Below are positions 1-12,660 of a stretch of 64,000 nt of DNA, one piece after another; the stretch's first letter is position 1, and each line of letters starts with the position of its first letter. This DNA comes from Costus lasius (Eukaryota > Streptophyta > Magnoliopsida > Zingiberales > Costaceae): contig CM050453.2 in the NCBI GenBank assembly GCA_027563935.2, positions 60,620,018 through 60,684,017 of the forward strand, read 5' to 3'. Below the pieces are notes generated by a model. It ran no database searches and was not told the DNA's origin. It saw nothing but the letters and a program-made list of their open reading frames with translations. The position numbers and the translations under genes are program-made.

Positions 1-335
1 AACTCAAGGATCACTCTCATGCATCCGAATTTTAAGTCAAACATCTCATGTGGAAACTCAAGGAGCACTCTCGTGCATCCGAGTCTCAACATAGGTTCTA
101 CTTAAGGTTTTCCAACGTTCCGATCCTCACTCTCGTGCAGGATCTTCACGTTTAACACATTAACTCAATCCAAAGAATTAGAAACTCAACATGGCAATAA
201 AATCACTAAAATTCAGAATTCGAAGAACTACCTAATCTCTTACGATAGTTCCAAACTCAACAATTCTTAGGGTTCCAAATTTCACAATCAACCTCTCGGT
301 CTATTTCGCAAAATTTTAATGCATGATGATGTTTA
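1..335 (-). repeat. Fragment of older LTR (element O), left piece
   Basis: This AT-rich stretch has no credible ORF. It continues across the Copia-1 insertion into 41704 onward, because the 5-bp duplication GTTTA flanks Copia-1. The continuation ends at 44375 in a boundary that reads TGACACCG on the minus strand, so I take the whole as an old minus-strand LTR or its flank. A loose direct repeat of about 54 bp is visible here: 'aactcaagg...cactctc' starts at 1 and again at 55, with a third partial copy near 120. The family is not identified, and the other end lies outside the window. Confidence 0.55.
331..335. repeat. Target site duplication of Copia-1 (left, GTTTA)
   Basis: GTTTA sits directly left of the LTR starting at 336 and again directly right of the LTR ending at 41703 (41704-41708). 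It defines 336-41703 as one original insertion despite about 32 kb of later nested DNA. Confidence 0.93.
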
Positions 336-2021
336 TGTAGGAACCCCTTTCATGAGGGGGGGCGAAATAAACCCTATTATGCGCATCAAGATTTTTGGCA
401 TAGCGGAAACTAGGGTTTCAACAATCGCATGTATGATATATGATCAACTTAACTATCTTGTATGGATCAAATGAAAACATACCATAGCCATTGATTCGAA
501 TGGCGTCTTGGAAGAAGATGGCGAAAGGGCTCTCCTCCAAAGGTGACGCACACAAGAGGATGATGACTACTCCTTGTGTTCCTTGTGCTAGCAAGGTTCT
601 CCAAGGGTGCTTGTCGAATGGAAGGGATGAGATGACTTGGTTGCGTAGCCGAGACCTCCTTGTCATCAACACCTTCAACCCACGAGAGTGTGAGCGTCCA
701 AAGGAAGAAGCGAACGCTTTTTCATTTTTTTGGCGTTGAGGCGTTGAGGGAAGTGGCCTTCATGACTTTCCAAAAATAGAAGTCATGCACCCATGATCTC
801 ATAACCGACCAAAGAAAACGCCTTCATGCATTGAACCATGCGTTCACTCATGTGAACCGGTTCAAGCAAATTGAATGCATTTCAATTTGGTTCAAAGATC
901 AATCAACCCAAGCATTTGGTCTAGATCACTATTAAACCCTAAGGCTCCAAATCTAACCGTTCATCTCCTGATGCTCCTGATCTCACCGATCTAGCATCAA
1001 CTCTCTCGATCGAAGCTTACCGATCTCAAGCCCTAATCAATCAAACAGGATCAGACCAGATCTCACTTACAATCAGAGTTTAAATCCCTTTAAACTGAAC
1101 CAAAACAATTCAGTCCACACGATGTGACTTAAGTAAGCCATATCATCAAATTGTGCGACCCTAAGGGTTTCCTTCAAATGTCGGTAACGATAACTCATGT
1201 TATCACGATCAGTGAGGGGTATCTAGCAACACATCACTGTCTCCCGATATAAAGGAAAGAGTCTTCCAAGACTACACCCAAACCACAGCACAAGTGTGAA
1301 TCCACTTCACTAGGCATACATGTTTCCTTTGCCACTGGATGTTCTTATTGGACAAGCGTGTCAAGCCTGTAGCTCCAATATGATGAGCATGATTAGATCA
1401 GATGAACATAGTCACCTGGGTATGGCCATACACTTTCTCAATCACCTCATCCAGGGGGCCCCTTTAGAACATCACACTCCAAACAAGGAGACGGCAATCC
1501 TATATCTATCACTAGTGTCCTAACCTGACTCATGATCATTATCCAAGATAGTCTATAACCATTATGTTTCAAATGATATCGAACTACCTCAAAACAATGA
1601 CAATCATCATTTAGAAACACAAGTGATCTCAAGTCAGAGGACATATGCCACTTGTTGCATACAAGGATTATTCACATTGTGACAAGCAATTGAATATCCT
1701 AGTAGGGTCTGTCCAGTACATCCAATGTACCCATGAGTCTACATCTTATTCCATGCTCGAAGCATCCTATAAGATTAGAACACATATTAGTCTCAATCAT
1801 ATCAGGGCTGTCTCAAGTTCACCAAGATATCTCGACTAAGGACATGACAGCATGTCAGCCAAGCTGAACAGCATTGAGACATTATTCAGAAGCACACTTA
1901 TTGCAGCAGACAATGTAACAAACTGAATAACAACCATTGCCTTTATAAACATAAGAGTTTATACATGATACTGAAAGAATCCCAAGGCCTCAAACATTAG
2001 CCTTAAGAGCATACCCCAACA
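336..2021 (-). repeat. 3' LTR of Copia-1
   Basis: 1,686 bp. On the minus strand it begins TGTTGGGGTATGCCC and ends GGGGTTCCTACA. It pairs with 40017-41703. The polypurine tract (minus-strand AAGTGGGAGAT) abuts it at 2022-2032. Relative to the 5' LTR it has single-base indels in G and T runs and a handful of substitutions. Confidence 0.95.
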
Positions 2022-2032
2022 ATCTCCCACTT
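2022..2032 (-). promoter_or_regulatory. Polypurine tract of Copia-1
   Basis: Minus-strand AAGTGGGAGAT lies directly next to the LTR start TGTTGGGG and nine bases after the pol stop codon. It primes plus-strand DNA synthesis in this family and is identical in Copia-2, Copia-4 and Copia-5. Confidence 0.85.
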
Positions 2033-2041
2033 GCACTTAAT

Positions 2042-3613
2042 CTAATGGTTGAGAAATCTCAAACCCATGTTATTACAGTGCTTCTCATGCTTCTGCTGCG
2101 CCAGAGGCTTGGTAAGCGGGTCAGCCAGATTGTCATCTGTATGAACCTTGCAGATTTTGATCTCACCACGATGAATGATCTCCCGGATCAAGTGAAACCT
2201 TCTCTGTATGTGCTTGGACTTCTGGTGCGACCGTGGTTCCTTTGCTTGTGCGATTGCTCCAGTGTTATCGCAGAAGATAACCAAAGGATCTGCACTCGAA
2301 GGAACAACACCAAGTTCTTGAATGAACTTACGAATCCACACTGCCTCCTTGGATGCTTCCAAAGCTGCAACATACTCGGCTTCTATTGTGGAATCAGCAA
2401 CAATAGATTGTTTGAAACTTTTCCATACCACTGCTCCACCATTCAAGCTAAAAACATAGCCTGATTGCGATCGGAAATCATCCTGGTCAGATTGGAATGA
2501 AGCGTCAGTATATCCTTCAATACTGAGTTCTTCCTGACCTCCATATATCAAGAACATATCTTTGGTCCTCCGCAGATATTTCAAAATGTTCTTGACTGCA
2601 ATCCAGTGCGCCTGACCTGGATTACCTTGGAATCGACTGGTCATGCTTAACCCGTAAGCGACGTCTGGGCGAGTACATAACATCGCATACATAATGGACC
2701 CAATAGCCGAAGCATAAGGCTTATTGTCCATTTCATCTTTCTCAGTCTGTGTTTGTGGACACTGACTCTTTGAAAGATTCAGACCATGTCTGACTGGAAG
2801 ATATCCTCTTTTAGAATTTTCTAAATGGAATCTCTCCAGGACTTTATCGATGTAAGTACTCTGGCACAGCCCGAGAAGCCTCTTAGATCTATCTCTGTAG
2901 ATCTTCACACCTAATACATAGGCTCCTTCTCCTAAATCTTTTATCTGGAAACATTTTCTTAACCATGCTTTAACAGCATGCAGTTCAGGAATATCGTTTC
3001 CAATGATTAAGATATCATCGACGTAGAGGACTAGGAAAGTAATCACGCTCCCACTAAACCTCTTATATACGCACGGGTCTTCTTCATTCTTGATGAAACC
3101 AAATTCACATATTGATTCATCAAAACGAATATTCCAGCTTCTAGATGCTTGCTTAAGTCCATAAATGGACTTCTTTAACTTGCATATTTTATGACGATCT
3201 GATGGATTAGTGAAACCTTCAGGTTGTGTCATATACACATCCTCATCCAGTTTTCCATTAAGGAAAGCGGTCTTCACATCCATCTGCCAGATCTCATAAT
3301 CGTAATATGATGCTATCGCAAGAATAATCCGAATTGACTTGAACATGGCTACAGGAGAGAAAGTTTCATCATAATCTATCCCGTAGATTTGTTTGAAACC
3401 TTTCACAACTAGCCTGCCTTTATAGGTAACCACATTACCATCCATGTCAATCTTCTTCTTGAAGATCCATTTACAGCCTATAGGGATTACTCCCGGAGGC
3501 GGATCAACCAAATCCCAGACTTGGTTATCTGACATGGAGTCCATCTCGGCGCGCATAGCTTCAAGCCATCTCGCTGATTCCGGTCCACTGACCGCATCCG
3601 CATAAGTTAGGGG
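2042..3613 (-). pseudogene. pol: Copia-1 gag-pol, C-terminal part (RT and RNase H)
   Basis: This encodes the last ~523 residues of the Copia-1 polyprotein. The reverse transcriptase part includes the YVDD catalytic motif (LYVDDILIIG). The RNase H part includes GYTDASF, EAEYVAA and FCDN. It ends NMGLRFLNH, as in every copy. An open frame runs on to 3703, but those first codons belong to the inserted Copia-2 LTR; homology begins at PLTYADAVSG. The missing N-terminal part is at 19662-21974, displaced by the composite insertion. No stop or frameshift lies within the piece, so it is inactivated only by interruption. Confidence 0.92.
3386..3613. repeat. 228-bp direct repeat of Copia-1 pol, left copy
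   Basis: This sequence recurs at 19434-19661 with one visible difference (A versus G in 'ccac[a/g]ttacc'). The two copies flank the composite insertion 3614-19433. It behaves as an unusually long target duplication: the left copy ends in AGGGG next to a canonical LTR terminus, while the right copy starts next to filler DNA. Confidence 0.93.
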
Positions 3614-5302
3614 TGATGGTTCCCCAAAGGGGGCGAAAACCCTATGGTGGCGCAAAAAGGAAAGGGGGCAGCGAATAAAGGGTTTCATAGGATCAATGAG
3701 CATGCATTATATGATCAACTTAACAAAACCGATTGTAAAGAAGTGATTCGATTCATACCATGGCCATTTCAAGATGGCGCCTTGGAAGTAAGAGAACAAC
3801 GAAGATCTCCTCCAAATCGTCACACACAAGATGAAGATGTGCTTCTTCTTGTCGTCCCTTGTGCTAGCAAGGATCGTCCAAGGCGTCTTGATCGAATGCA
3901 AAGGGAAAGGAGAGCTTTTCTTCTTGGCGTTTTTCTCTCTTGTCGCCTTAGACTTCCTCTACACCAGAATGCCACTCTAATACAACCCAAGGAGGCGTCA
4001 AAGGCGTGAAGAGGCAAGAGAGGGGCGACGTGAGATCATGGCCACGTTTGAGAAGTGCTATCCAAAAATAGCATCCCACTTCTCCACATGCGATCTTGGG
4101 TTTACCCCAATCGCAAATGCCACATCACCTTTGAACCATGCGCTCATCCATGAGCTGGTTCAAACCGATTTGGTCCACTAACCAAATAAACTAAGAAATA
4201 AGTCCAGATCAAAATAAACCCTAAGGCTCTTGATCTGACCGTCAATCTCTCAATGCTCCTGATCTGACTGATCTAGCATTCATTCTCTCAATCGAAGCTT
4301 ACCGATCTCAAGCCCTAATCAATCAAACATGATCAGACCAGATCTCACTTACAATCAGAGATTAAATCCCTTTAAACTGAACCCAAATAATTCAGTCCAC
4401 ATGATCTGACTCAAGAAAGCCATATCATCAAATTGTGCGACCCTAAGGGTTTCCTTTAAATGTCGGTAACGATAACTTACGTTATCACGATCAGTGAGGG
4501 GTATCTAGCAACACATCACTGTCTCCCGATATAAAGGAAAGAGTCTTCCAAGACTACACCCAAAAACAGCACAAGTGTGAATCAATTCACAAAGCATACA
4601 AATTTCCTTTACCACTGGATGTTCTTATTGGACAAGCAAGTCAAGCTTGTAACTCCAATATGATGAGCATGATTAGATCAAATGAACATAGTCATCTGGG
4701 TATGGCCATACACTTTCTCAATCATCTCATCCAGGGGGCCCCTTTAGAACATCACACTCCAATTAAGGAGACAGCAATCCTATGTCTATCACTAGTGCCC
4801 TAACCTGACTCAAGCTCACCATCCAAGATAGTCTATAATCATTATATTTCAAATGATATTGAACTATCTCAAAATAATGACAATCATCATTTATAAAACA
4901 CAAGTGATCTCAAGTCAGAGGAAATGTGCCACTTGTCGCATTCAAGGATTATTCACATTGTGACAAGCAATTGAATATCCAAGTAGGGTCTGTCCAGTAC
5001 ATCCAATGTACCCATGAGTCTACATCTTATTCCGTGCTCGAAGCATCCTATAAGATTAGAACACATATTAGTCTTAACCATATCAAGGCTGTCTCATGTT
5101 CACCAAGATATCTCGACTAAGGACATAACTGCATGTCAGCCTAGCTGAACAGCTTTGAGACATTATTCAGAAGAACATATATTGCAGCAGACAATGTAGC
5201 TTACTGAATAACAACCATGCCTTTATAAACATAACAGTTTATTACATGATACTGTTACAATCCCAAGACCTCAAACATTAGTCTTAAGGGCATACCCCAA
5301 CA
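3614..5302 (-). repeat. 3' LTR of Copia-2
   Basis: 1,689 bp. In element orientation it starts TGTTGGGGTATGCCC and ends GGGGAACCATCA. The left flank AGGGG (3609-3613) would be one half of a normal 5-bp target duplication, but no partner sits at the other end of Copia-2. Confidence 0.93.
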
Positions 5303-5322
5303 ATCTCCCACTTGCACTTAAT

Positions 5323-8300
5323 CTAATGGTTAAGAAATCTCAAACCCATATTATTACAGTGCTTTTCATGCTTCTGCTGCGCCAGAGGCTTAGTAAGCGG
5401 GTCTGCCAGATTGTCATCTGTATGAACCTTGCAGACTTTGATCTCGCCACGATCTATGATCTCCCTGATCAAATGAAACCGTCTCTGTATGTGCTTGGAC
5501 TTCTGGTGCGACCGTGGTTCCTTTGCTTGTGCGATTGCTCCAGTGTTATCACAAAAGATAATCAAAGGATCTGCACTCGAAGGAACAACACCAAGTTCTC
5601 TCATGAACTTACGAATCCAGACTGCCTCCTTGGATGCTTCCGAGGCTGCAACATACTCGGCTTCTGTTGTGGAATCAGCAACGATTGACTGTTTGAAACT
5701 CTTCCACACCACTGCTCCTCCATTCAAGCTAAAAACATAGCCTGATTGCGATCGGAAATCGTCCTGGTCAGACTGGAAAGAAGCGTCAGTATATCCTTCA
5801 ATACTGAGTTCTTCCTGACCACCATATATCAAGAACATATCTTTGGTTCTCCGAAGATATTTTAAGATGTTCTTGACTGCAATCCAGTGTGCCTGTCCTG
5901 GATTACTTTGGAAATGACTGGTCACGCTTAACCCGTAAGCGACGTCTGGGCGAGTACACAACATCGCATACATAATGGATCCAATAGCCGAAGCATAAGG
6001 CGTATTGTCCATTTCATCTTTCTCAGTCTGTGTTTGTGGACACTGACTCTTCGAAAGATTCAGACCATGTCTGACTGGAAGATATCCTCTTTTAGAATTC
6101 TCTAAATGAAATCTCTCCAGGACTTTATCGATGTAAGTACTCTGGCACAGCCCGAGAAGCCTCTTAGATCTATCCCTGTAGATCTTCACACCTAATACAT
6201 AGGCTGCTTCTCCTAAATCTTTCATCTGGAAACATTTCCTTAACCATGCCTTAACCGCATGCATTTCAGGAATGTCGTTTCCAATGATCAAGATATCATC
6301 GACGTAGAGGACTAGGAAAGTAATCACGCTCCCACTAAACCTCTTATATACACACGGGTCATCCTCGTTCTTGATGAAACCAAATTCAGTGACTGATTCA
6401 TCAAAACGAATATTCCAGCTTCTTGATGCTTGCTTAAGTCCATAAATGGACTTCTTTAATTTGCATATCTTATGACGATCTGATGGATCAGTGAAACCCT
6501 CAGGTTGTGTCATGTACACATCCTCATCAAGATTTCCATTCAGGAAAGCTGTTTTTCACATCCATTTGCCAGATCTCATAATCATAATATGCTGCTATCG
6601 CGAAAAGAATCCGAATAGACTTAAACATGGCTACAGGTGAGAAAGTTTCATCATAATCTATCCCGTAGATTTGTTTGAAACCTTTCGCAACTAGCCTGCC
6701 TTTATAGGTAACCACGTTACCATCCATGTCAATCTTCTTCTTGAAGATCCATTTACAGCCTATTGGGATAACTCCCGGAGGCGGATCAACCAAATCCCAA
6801 ACTTGGTTATCTGACATGGAGTCCATATCGGCGCGCATAGCTTCAAGCCATCTCGCTGACTCCGGTCCACTGACCGCATCCGCATAAGTGAGGGGTTCAT
6901 CATTATCAATGATGTAGACTCCGTCATAGCACTCAGGCTGACGACGGATCCTTCCCGATCTTCGCGGTTCCCGTGATGTCTGAGCCTCAGGTTGTTCAAT
7001 AACCTGTTCTATCGGCTCAGGCTCATCCAACTCTGCTTGAGCACTTTGTCCTGCCTCTGGATTCTCATCCAGTTTTATTTCTCTCCCACTGGCCTCTTGC
7101 AGAAGAAACTCCTTCTCAAGAAATATGGCCGTCCGAGCAACAAAAACCTTGTTCTCTTTGGGATCGTAGAAATAATAACCCTTAGTTTCCTTAGGGTAAC
7201 CGACAAAGATGCATTTGTCAGATCTGCTCTCTAGTTTCCCAGAGGCGAGCTTTTTGACATAAGCCTCGCAGCCCCAGATCCTGATAAACGTCAAGCTTGG
7301 CTGTTTCCCATACCATAATTCATATGGCGTCTTTGAAACGGCCTTGGATGGCACTCGGTTTAGTACTTTTGCAGCTGTTTCCAGTGCAAAACCCCAAAAG
7401 GAGTAAGGTAGATTAGCCTGACTCATCATAGAACGAACCATATCAAGTAACGTTCTATTTCTCCTCTCGGACACACCATTCCATTGCGGTGTTCCTGGTG
7501 GAGTGAGCTGTGAGATGATCCCACACTCCTTCAGATAGTCAGTAAATGCATGACTTAGGTATTCTCCACCTCGATCAGAACGAAGTGCCTTGATATTTCG
7601 GCCTAGCTGATTTTGTACTTCATTCTTGAACTCTTTGAACTTGTCAAAGGATTCACTCTTGTGTCTCATTAAAAAGACATACCCATATCTACTGAAATCA
7701 TCAGTAAAGGTGATGAAGTACTGATAGCCACCTCTGGCATGTTTACTAAATGGCCCACACACATCACTGTGTATAAGGTCAAGTAAACCTGAAGCCCTTT
7801 GACCTTTGTGAAGAAAAGGTGACTTCGTCATTTTGCCCATCAAACAAGCTTTGCATGTATCAATCTCCTTATAGGTGAATGATCCCAGCAGTCCATAATC
7901 ATGCAACCGCTTAATGCGTTTCTCGTTAATATGGCCTAAACGACTATGCCATAGCAAGGTGCTGTCATCAGCATTCTTGGCTTTCTTAATATCAATTTTC
8001 TGTATAGAACATTCCATGTCCAACATGTATAACCCATTGTTAATTGAACCAGTTGCATAAACAATATTATCATAAGATAAAACACACTTTGAAATATTGC
8101 ATTCAAAGGAAAATCCCTTCCTGACAAGAGCAGGAATAGAGATAATATTTTTAGTAATACTGGGAACAAAGTAACAACTGTTTAGTTCTAATACAAGTCC
8201 AGATGGTAAAGAAATGAAATAGTCTCCTACAGCAACAGCAGCAACCCGTGCCCCGTTTCCAACGCGTAGGTCCACCTCATGCTGTCCCACCTGTCTTCTT

Positions 8301-9205
8301 CTCTTGAGTTCCTGTACATTTGAACAAATGTGAACTCCACATGCAGTGTCCAACACCCATGATATAGAAGAAGAAAACATGACCTCAGTCACGTAAATAC
8401 CTGAGCCAAAAGCGAAGCTTCCCCTCTTATCTCCTTGGAGCGCTTTACAGTCCTTTTTCCAGTGACCCAGCTGGCCACAGTGGAAACACCTGTATTCCTT
8501 GGACCGCTTAACCTTCTGCTTCAGAGCCTTGCTGTAGCTCTTGACAGGGGTCTTGCCCTTCTTCCCCTTCTTCTTGTTCCTAGAAGGAACCATTAAGACA
8601 GAGGTCGAAGGCTTACCCTTCAGAGTCTCCTCAGTAGTCAAGAGCATATTCAGCAGCTCTGCCGGAGTACAATCGATTTTGTTCATATTAAAGTTAATAA
8701 TGAACGCGTCGAATGATGGCGGGAGAGACTGCAGAATAATGTCCACAGCAAGCTCCTGATTGATGGTATGCCCCAGTTTCTCTAGAGCCTCCTTGTGCCC
8801 AATCATCTTGAGCACGTGAGCTCCCACTGGGCTCCCTTCAGCCAGTTTGCTCTGAAAGAACAGCTTCGTCAAATTATAGCGTTCAGTCCTCGCCTGTGCA
8901 GCATACAACATCTTGAGGTTCGCTATAATCTCTATAGCCGACATATCCTCATGCTGACGCTGCAGCGGTGGCGTCATAGACGCTAGCATCAGGCAAGCGA
9001 CATCAATGCTATCATTGACGTGCTTTTCATAGGCTTCCCGAACCGCCCTTGCGGCGTTCGGAGCGGGCTGAGGCGGTATCGCCGTCTCGAGGACATACAG
9101 TTTCCTCTCTGCCTTAAGAACAATCTTAAGGTGTCCAAACCAGTCAGAGAAGTTCGGCCCAGCAAACTTCTCCCTTTCCAGTAGGGATCGCACATTGAAG
9201 TTCAT
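5323..9205 (-). pseudogene. gag-pol: Copia-2 gag-pol polyprotein, frameshifted
   Basis: The reading frame starts at 9205 (MNFNVRSLLERE) and covers Gag, the CCHC zinc knuckle (CFHCGQLGHWKKDC), protease (LDTACG), integrase and the start of reverse transcriptase. At 6551-6555 a run of five T replaces the four T seen in other copies. This shifts the frame at MDVKTAF of the RT, and translation would stop at 6527. The remaining RT and RNase H are open in the other frame from 6519 to 5323. The total span is 3,883 nt, exactly one more than the 3,882 nt of intact copies, so this single insertion is the only frame defect. Confidence 0.95.
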
Positions 9206-10962
9206 GGTGTTCGTTGCTGCAGGTATCTACAACAATGCAAGAACAGCAAGGTCAGTATCATTGTTAAGAATCAATCAAGACTTAAGAAAGATTCTTTTTC
9301 TCACTATTTTATCTGGCTGAAAAATCCAGCAAAACAGCCCGAAAGAGTAGCACTCTTTTAGTGAGATGGGATCCAGATTTCATACTTGGTCTCCGCGTCC
9401 CGCTCAGGCGAGATAAGATGCACAGAGAGTACAAGCACTAATCTCTGGTAGGCTGTCCCAGCCAATCGCCAACCCGTGCGATTCCCCTTCATCTGGGCAA
9501 TCCAGCAGACTGTGCCACATATGTAGTCTACACGGTCAAGCTGACCCGACCTACTCCCTGGACCACCACGTGCTATGCTGAGCAACGAGAAGGGATAAAT
9601 CCCCACTCTGTAACACGCAGGTGTAATCCCGCACCGTCTGAAGATAGATGGACGTGCCCACTGAGTGGGTACAACACGGCTCCAACGATAGTCAGAACAG
9701 TGAGGTTTCGCGTCAGAAGGCTTATGATCTTGAAATTTTAGCGTTGGATTTTAACGGTCTTTTATCTTCTTCACTATCATGCAATTCCTATGGTGATCGC
9801 AGAAGATAAACTAATCATGCAATTCTAATATTTAGGCAATAAAAGAAAGCATGGATCTTATGTGGTAAAAGCCCATAGCCTAAGTAAGACCTTAAGAAAC
9901 TTAAGTCTTCACTTGCTTTTCTTCATGGGGCTTTCGCTGCTCATTTGGCCCAAACCTGGGCCCAAGCGCCATCTGCAGCTCTGGTGCGCCTACCAGGGAA
10001 AATGCGCCAGGTCCTAGGGTCGAACCCTAGACCTCCCACCTGGTCAAGCCTCTGCTGCATGCGCCTCTGCCAAGTGTGCTTTGTGCTCTTGTCTAATTAA
10101 ATTACAAATTTAACTATCTAGACAAGATTGACACGCAGGTCAATTACATTTTATAAATTAAAAGCAATGTGATGCGCAGATCACAATAATTAATTTACAT
10201 ATTAATACAGGCACGCAGGCCCCAGCACAGCACAGATTTAACATGGGCAGCCCACATAAGAATAAATAGACAAACACATGGCATCAATCATCATGTGATC
10301 CATTCATTAAAATAAATTTTTCGAAAAACCCCATGGGCATCAATTTTATTTTGCTTATATGCCCTACAACCTTACAACGGTCCATTACTAGGGATCCACT
10401 CATCCAACCTAGTCAGATCCATTGCCCTTACATGCACCAAGTCCTAACTGACTTGAGTCGACCAAAAGGGTCAACTATGCATGCGCCAAGGGCTGAACAA
10501 CCACAATGAGGTCTGGCAAGCGGGTGTGAGCCCGGGCCTAACTCATGTGCGTTCACAGGTTGTCTTAATCAGACATCGCTACACGCCTGTGATGCAGTCG
10601 ACCTATAGCCACCTTTAGCATGCGCCAAGGTGCTATCTGGTCGACCCATCTAGGCTGTCAGATGGTCTGATCAGACTGTCTAGATCTAACCTAGGGGATA
10701 ACTTCAACCCTAATAACCCGTCTAAGGGTTTAATGCAGGCGCATCTTAGATCTACAATGAGTCGCGCAAGTGATATTTGTTTGAGAAAAACTACATCAAG
10801 CGCCAACATACATGCGCAAGAAAAACAAATACAAGTTTCGCTTATGACAACTAAACATGTATTTATGCATGTATTGAAGATCTAAGCATTTTCGCAAGCA
10901 TGGATCACAAAATGGCTTAAGCAATCATACAAAAACATGCGTTAACCTGCTCTGATACCAAT
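9206..10962 (-). other. Leader (5' untranslated region) of Copia-2
   Basis: 1,757 nt between LTR and gag; relatives have about 1,825-1,850. It carries the palindrome GTCTGATCAGAC (10665-10676) and hairpin 1 with inner stem CCCAC/GTGGG (9657-9669). Hairpin 2 (inner stem CCAAC/GTTGG) is missing: the sequence jumps between two GCCA repeats near 9514, losing about 73 bp. No ORF here is convincing. Confidence 0.8.
10949..10960 (-). promoter_or_regulatory. Primer binding site of Copia-2
   Basis: Minus-strand TGGTATCAGAGC, two bases (AT) inside the LTR. It is complementary to the 3' end of initiator Met-tRNA, the usual primer of plant copia elements. Confidence 0.9.
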
Positions 10963-12642
10963 TGATGGTTCCCCAAAGGGGGCGAAAACCCTATGGTGGC
11001 GCAAAAAGGAAAGGGGGCAGCGGATAAAGGGTTTCATAGGATCAATGAGCATGCATTATATGATCAACTTAACAAAACCGATTGTAAAGAAGTGATTCGA
11101 TTCATACCATGGCCATTTCAAGATGGCGCCTTGGAAGTAAGAGAACAACGAAGATCTCCTCCAAATCGTCACACACAAGATGAAGATGTGCTTCTTCTTG
11201 TCGTCCCTTGTGCTAGCAAGGATCGTCCAAGGCGTCTTGATCGAATGCAAAGGGAAAGGAGAGCTTTTCTTCTTGGCGTTTTTCTCTCTTGTCGCCTTAG
11301 ACTTCCTCTACACCAGAATGCCACTCTAATACAACCCAAGGAGGCGTCAAAGGCGTGAAGAGGCAAGAGAGGGGCGACGTGAGATCATGGCCACGTTTGA
11401 GAAGTGCTATCCAAAAATAGCATCCCACTTCTCCACATGCGATCTTGGGTTTACCCCAATCGCAAATGCCACATCACCTTTGAACCATGCGCTCATCCAT
11501 GAGCTGGTTCAAACCGATTTGGTCCACTAACCAAATAAACCAAGAAATAAGTCCAGATCAAAATAAACCCTAAGGCTCTTGATCTGACCGTCAATCTCTC
11601 AATGCTCCTGATCTGACTGATCTAGCATTCATTCTCTCAAACGAAGCTTACTGATCTCAAGCCCTAATCAATCAAACATGATCAGACCAGATCTCACTTA
11701 CAATCAGAGATTAAATCCCTTTGAACTGAACCCGAATAATTCAGTCCACACGATCTGACTCAAGAAAGCCATATCATCAAATTGTGCGACCCTAAGGGTT
11801 TCCTTTAAATGTCGGTAACGATAACTTACGTTATCACGATCAGTGAGGGGTATCTAGCAACACATCACTGTCTCCCGATATAAAGGAAAGAGTCTTCCAA
11901 GACTACACCCAAAAACAGCACAAGTGTGAATCAATTCACAAAGCATACAAATTTCCTTTACCACTGGATGTTCTTATTGGACAAGCAAGTCAAGCTTGTA
12001 ACTCCAATATGATGAGCATGATTAGATCAGATGAACATAGTCATCTGGGTATGGCCATACACTTTCTCAATCATCTCATCCAGGGGGCCCCTTTAGAACA
12101 TCACACTCCAATTAAGGAGACGGCAATCCTATGTCTATCACTAGTGCCCTAACCTGACTCAAGCTCACCATCCAAGATAGTCTATAATCATTATATTTCA
12201 AATGATATTGAACTATCTCAAAATAATGACAATCATCATTTAGAAAACACAAGTGATCTCAAGTCAGAGGAAATGTGCCACTTGTCGCATTCAAGGATTA
12301 TTCACATTGTGACAAGCAATTGAATATCCAAGTAGGGTCTGTCCAGTACATCCAATGTACCCATGAGTCTACATCTTATTCCATGCTCGAAGCATCCTAT
12401 AAGATTAGAACACATATTAGTCTTAACCATATCAAGGCTGTCTCATGTTCACCAAGATATCTCGACTAAGGACATAACTGCATGTCAGCCTAGCTGAACA
12501 GCTTTGAGACATTATTTAGAAGAACATATATTGCAGCAGACAATGTAGCTTACTGAATAACAACCATGCCTTTATAAACATAACAGTTTATTACATGATA
12601 CTGTTACAATCCCAAGACCTCAAACATTAGTCTTAAGGGCAT
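10963..12642 (-). repeat. 5' LTR of Copia-2, lacking its outer 9 bp
   Basis: 1,680 bp. It matches 3614-5302 but stops at '...aagggcat' where the partner continues ACCCCAACA. The break point shares 'cat' with the start of the filler, as expected of microhomology joining. Confidence 0.92.
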
Positions 12643-12660
12643 AACAGTTTATTAAATGAT
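12643..12660. repeat. Filler DNA at the head-to-head junction
   Basis: AACAGTTTATTAAATGAT. It is a near copy (one mismatch) of an LTR-internal segment found 60 bp away at 12582-12599 and also at 5233-5250. It joins the broken 5' LTR of Copia-2 to the truncated 5' LTR of Copia-3. The same segment reappears at 19420-19436 at the far end of Copia-3. Confidence 0.85.

Larger units (their letters stand above)
3614..12642 (-). mobile_element. Copia-2: nearly complete Ty1-copia element, minus strand
   Basis: It runs from 3' LTR 3614-5302 through pol, gag and leader to 5' LTR 10963-12642. The outer 9 bp of the 5' LTR (TGTTGGGGT) are missing at the head-to-head junction. The LTRs differ at about eleven positions by eye. 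It is non-coding now because of a 1-bp insertion in pol, and its leader lacks about 73 bp present in relatives. Confidence 0.92.

Noticed and set aside
2045..2464. Plus-strand ORF of 139 codons, with similar ORFs at 5326, 23838 and 19046
   Set aside because: These lie exactly antisense to the RNase H end of gag-pol, recur in every copy and have no domain of their own. They are shadows of the real frame.
336..5302. Adjacent LTRs at 336-2021 and 3614-5302 as the two ends of one short element
   Set aside because: They have different tails (TTCCTACA versus AACCATCA) and the DNA between them is only the 3' half of pol. The GTTTA duplication pairs 336 with 41703 instead.
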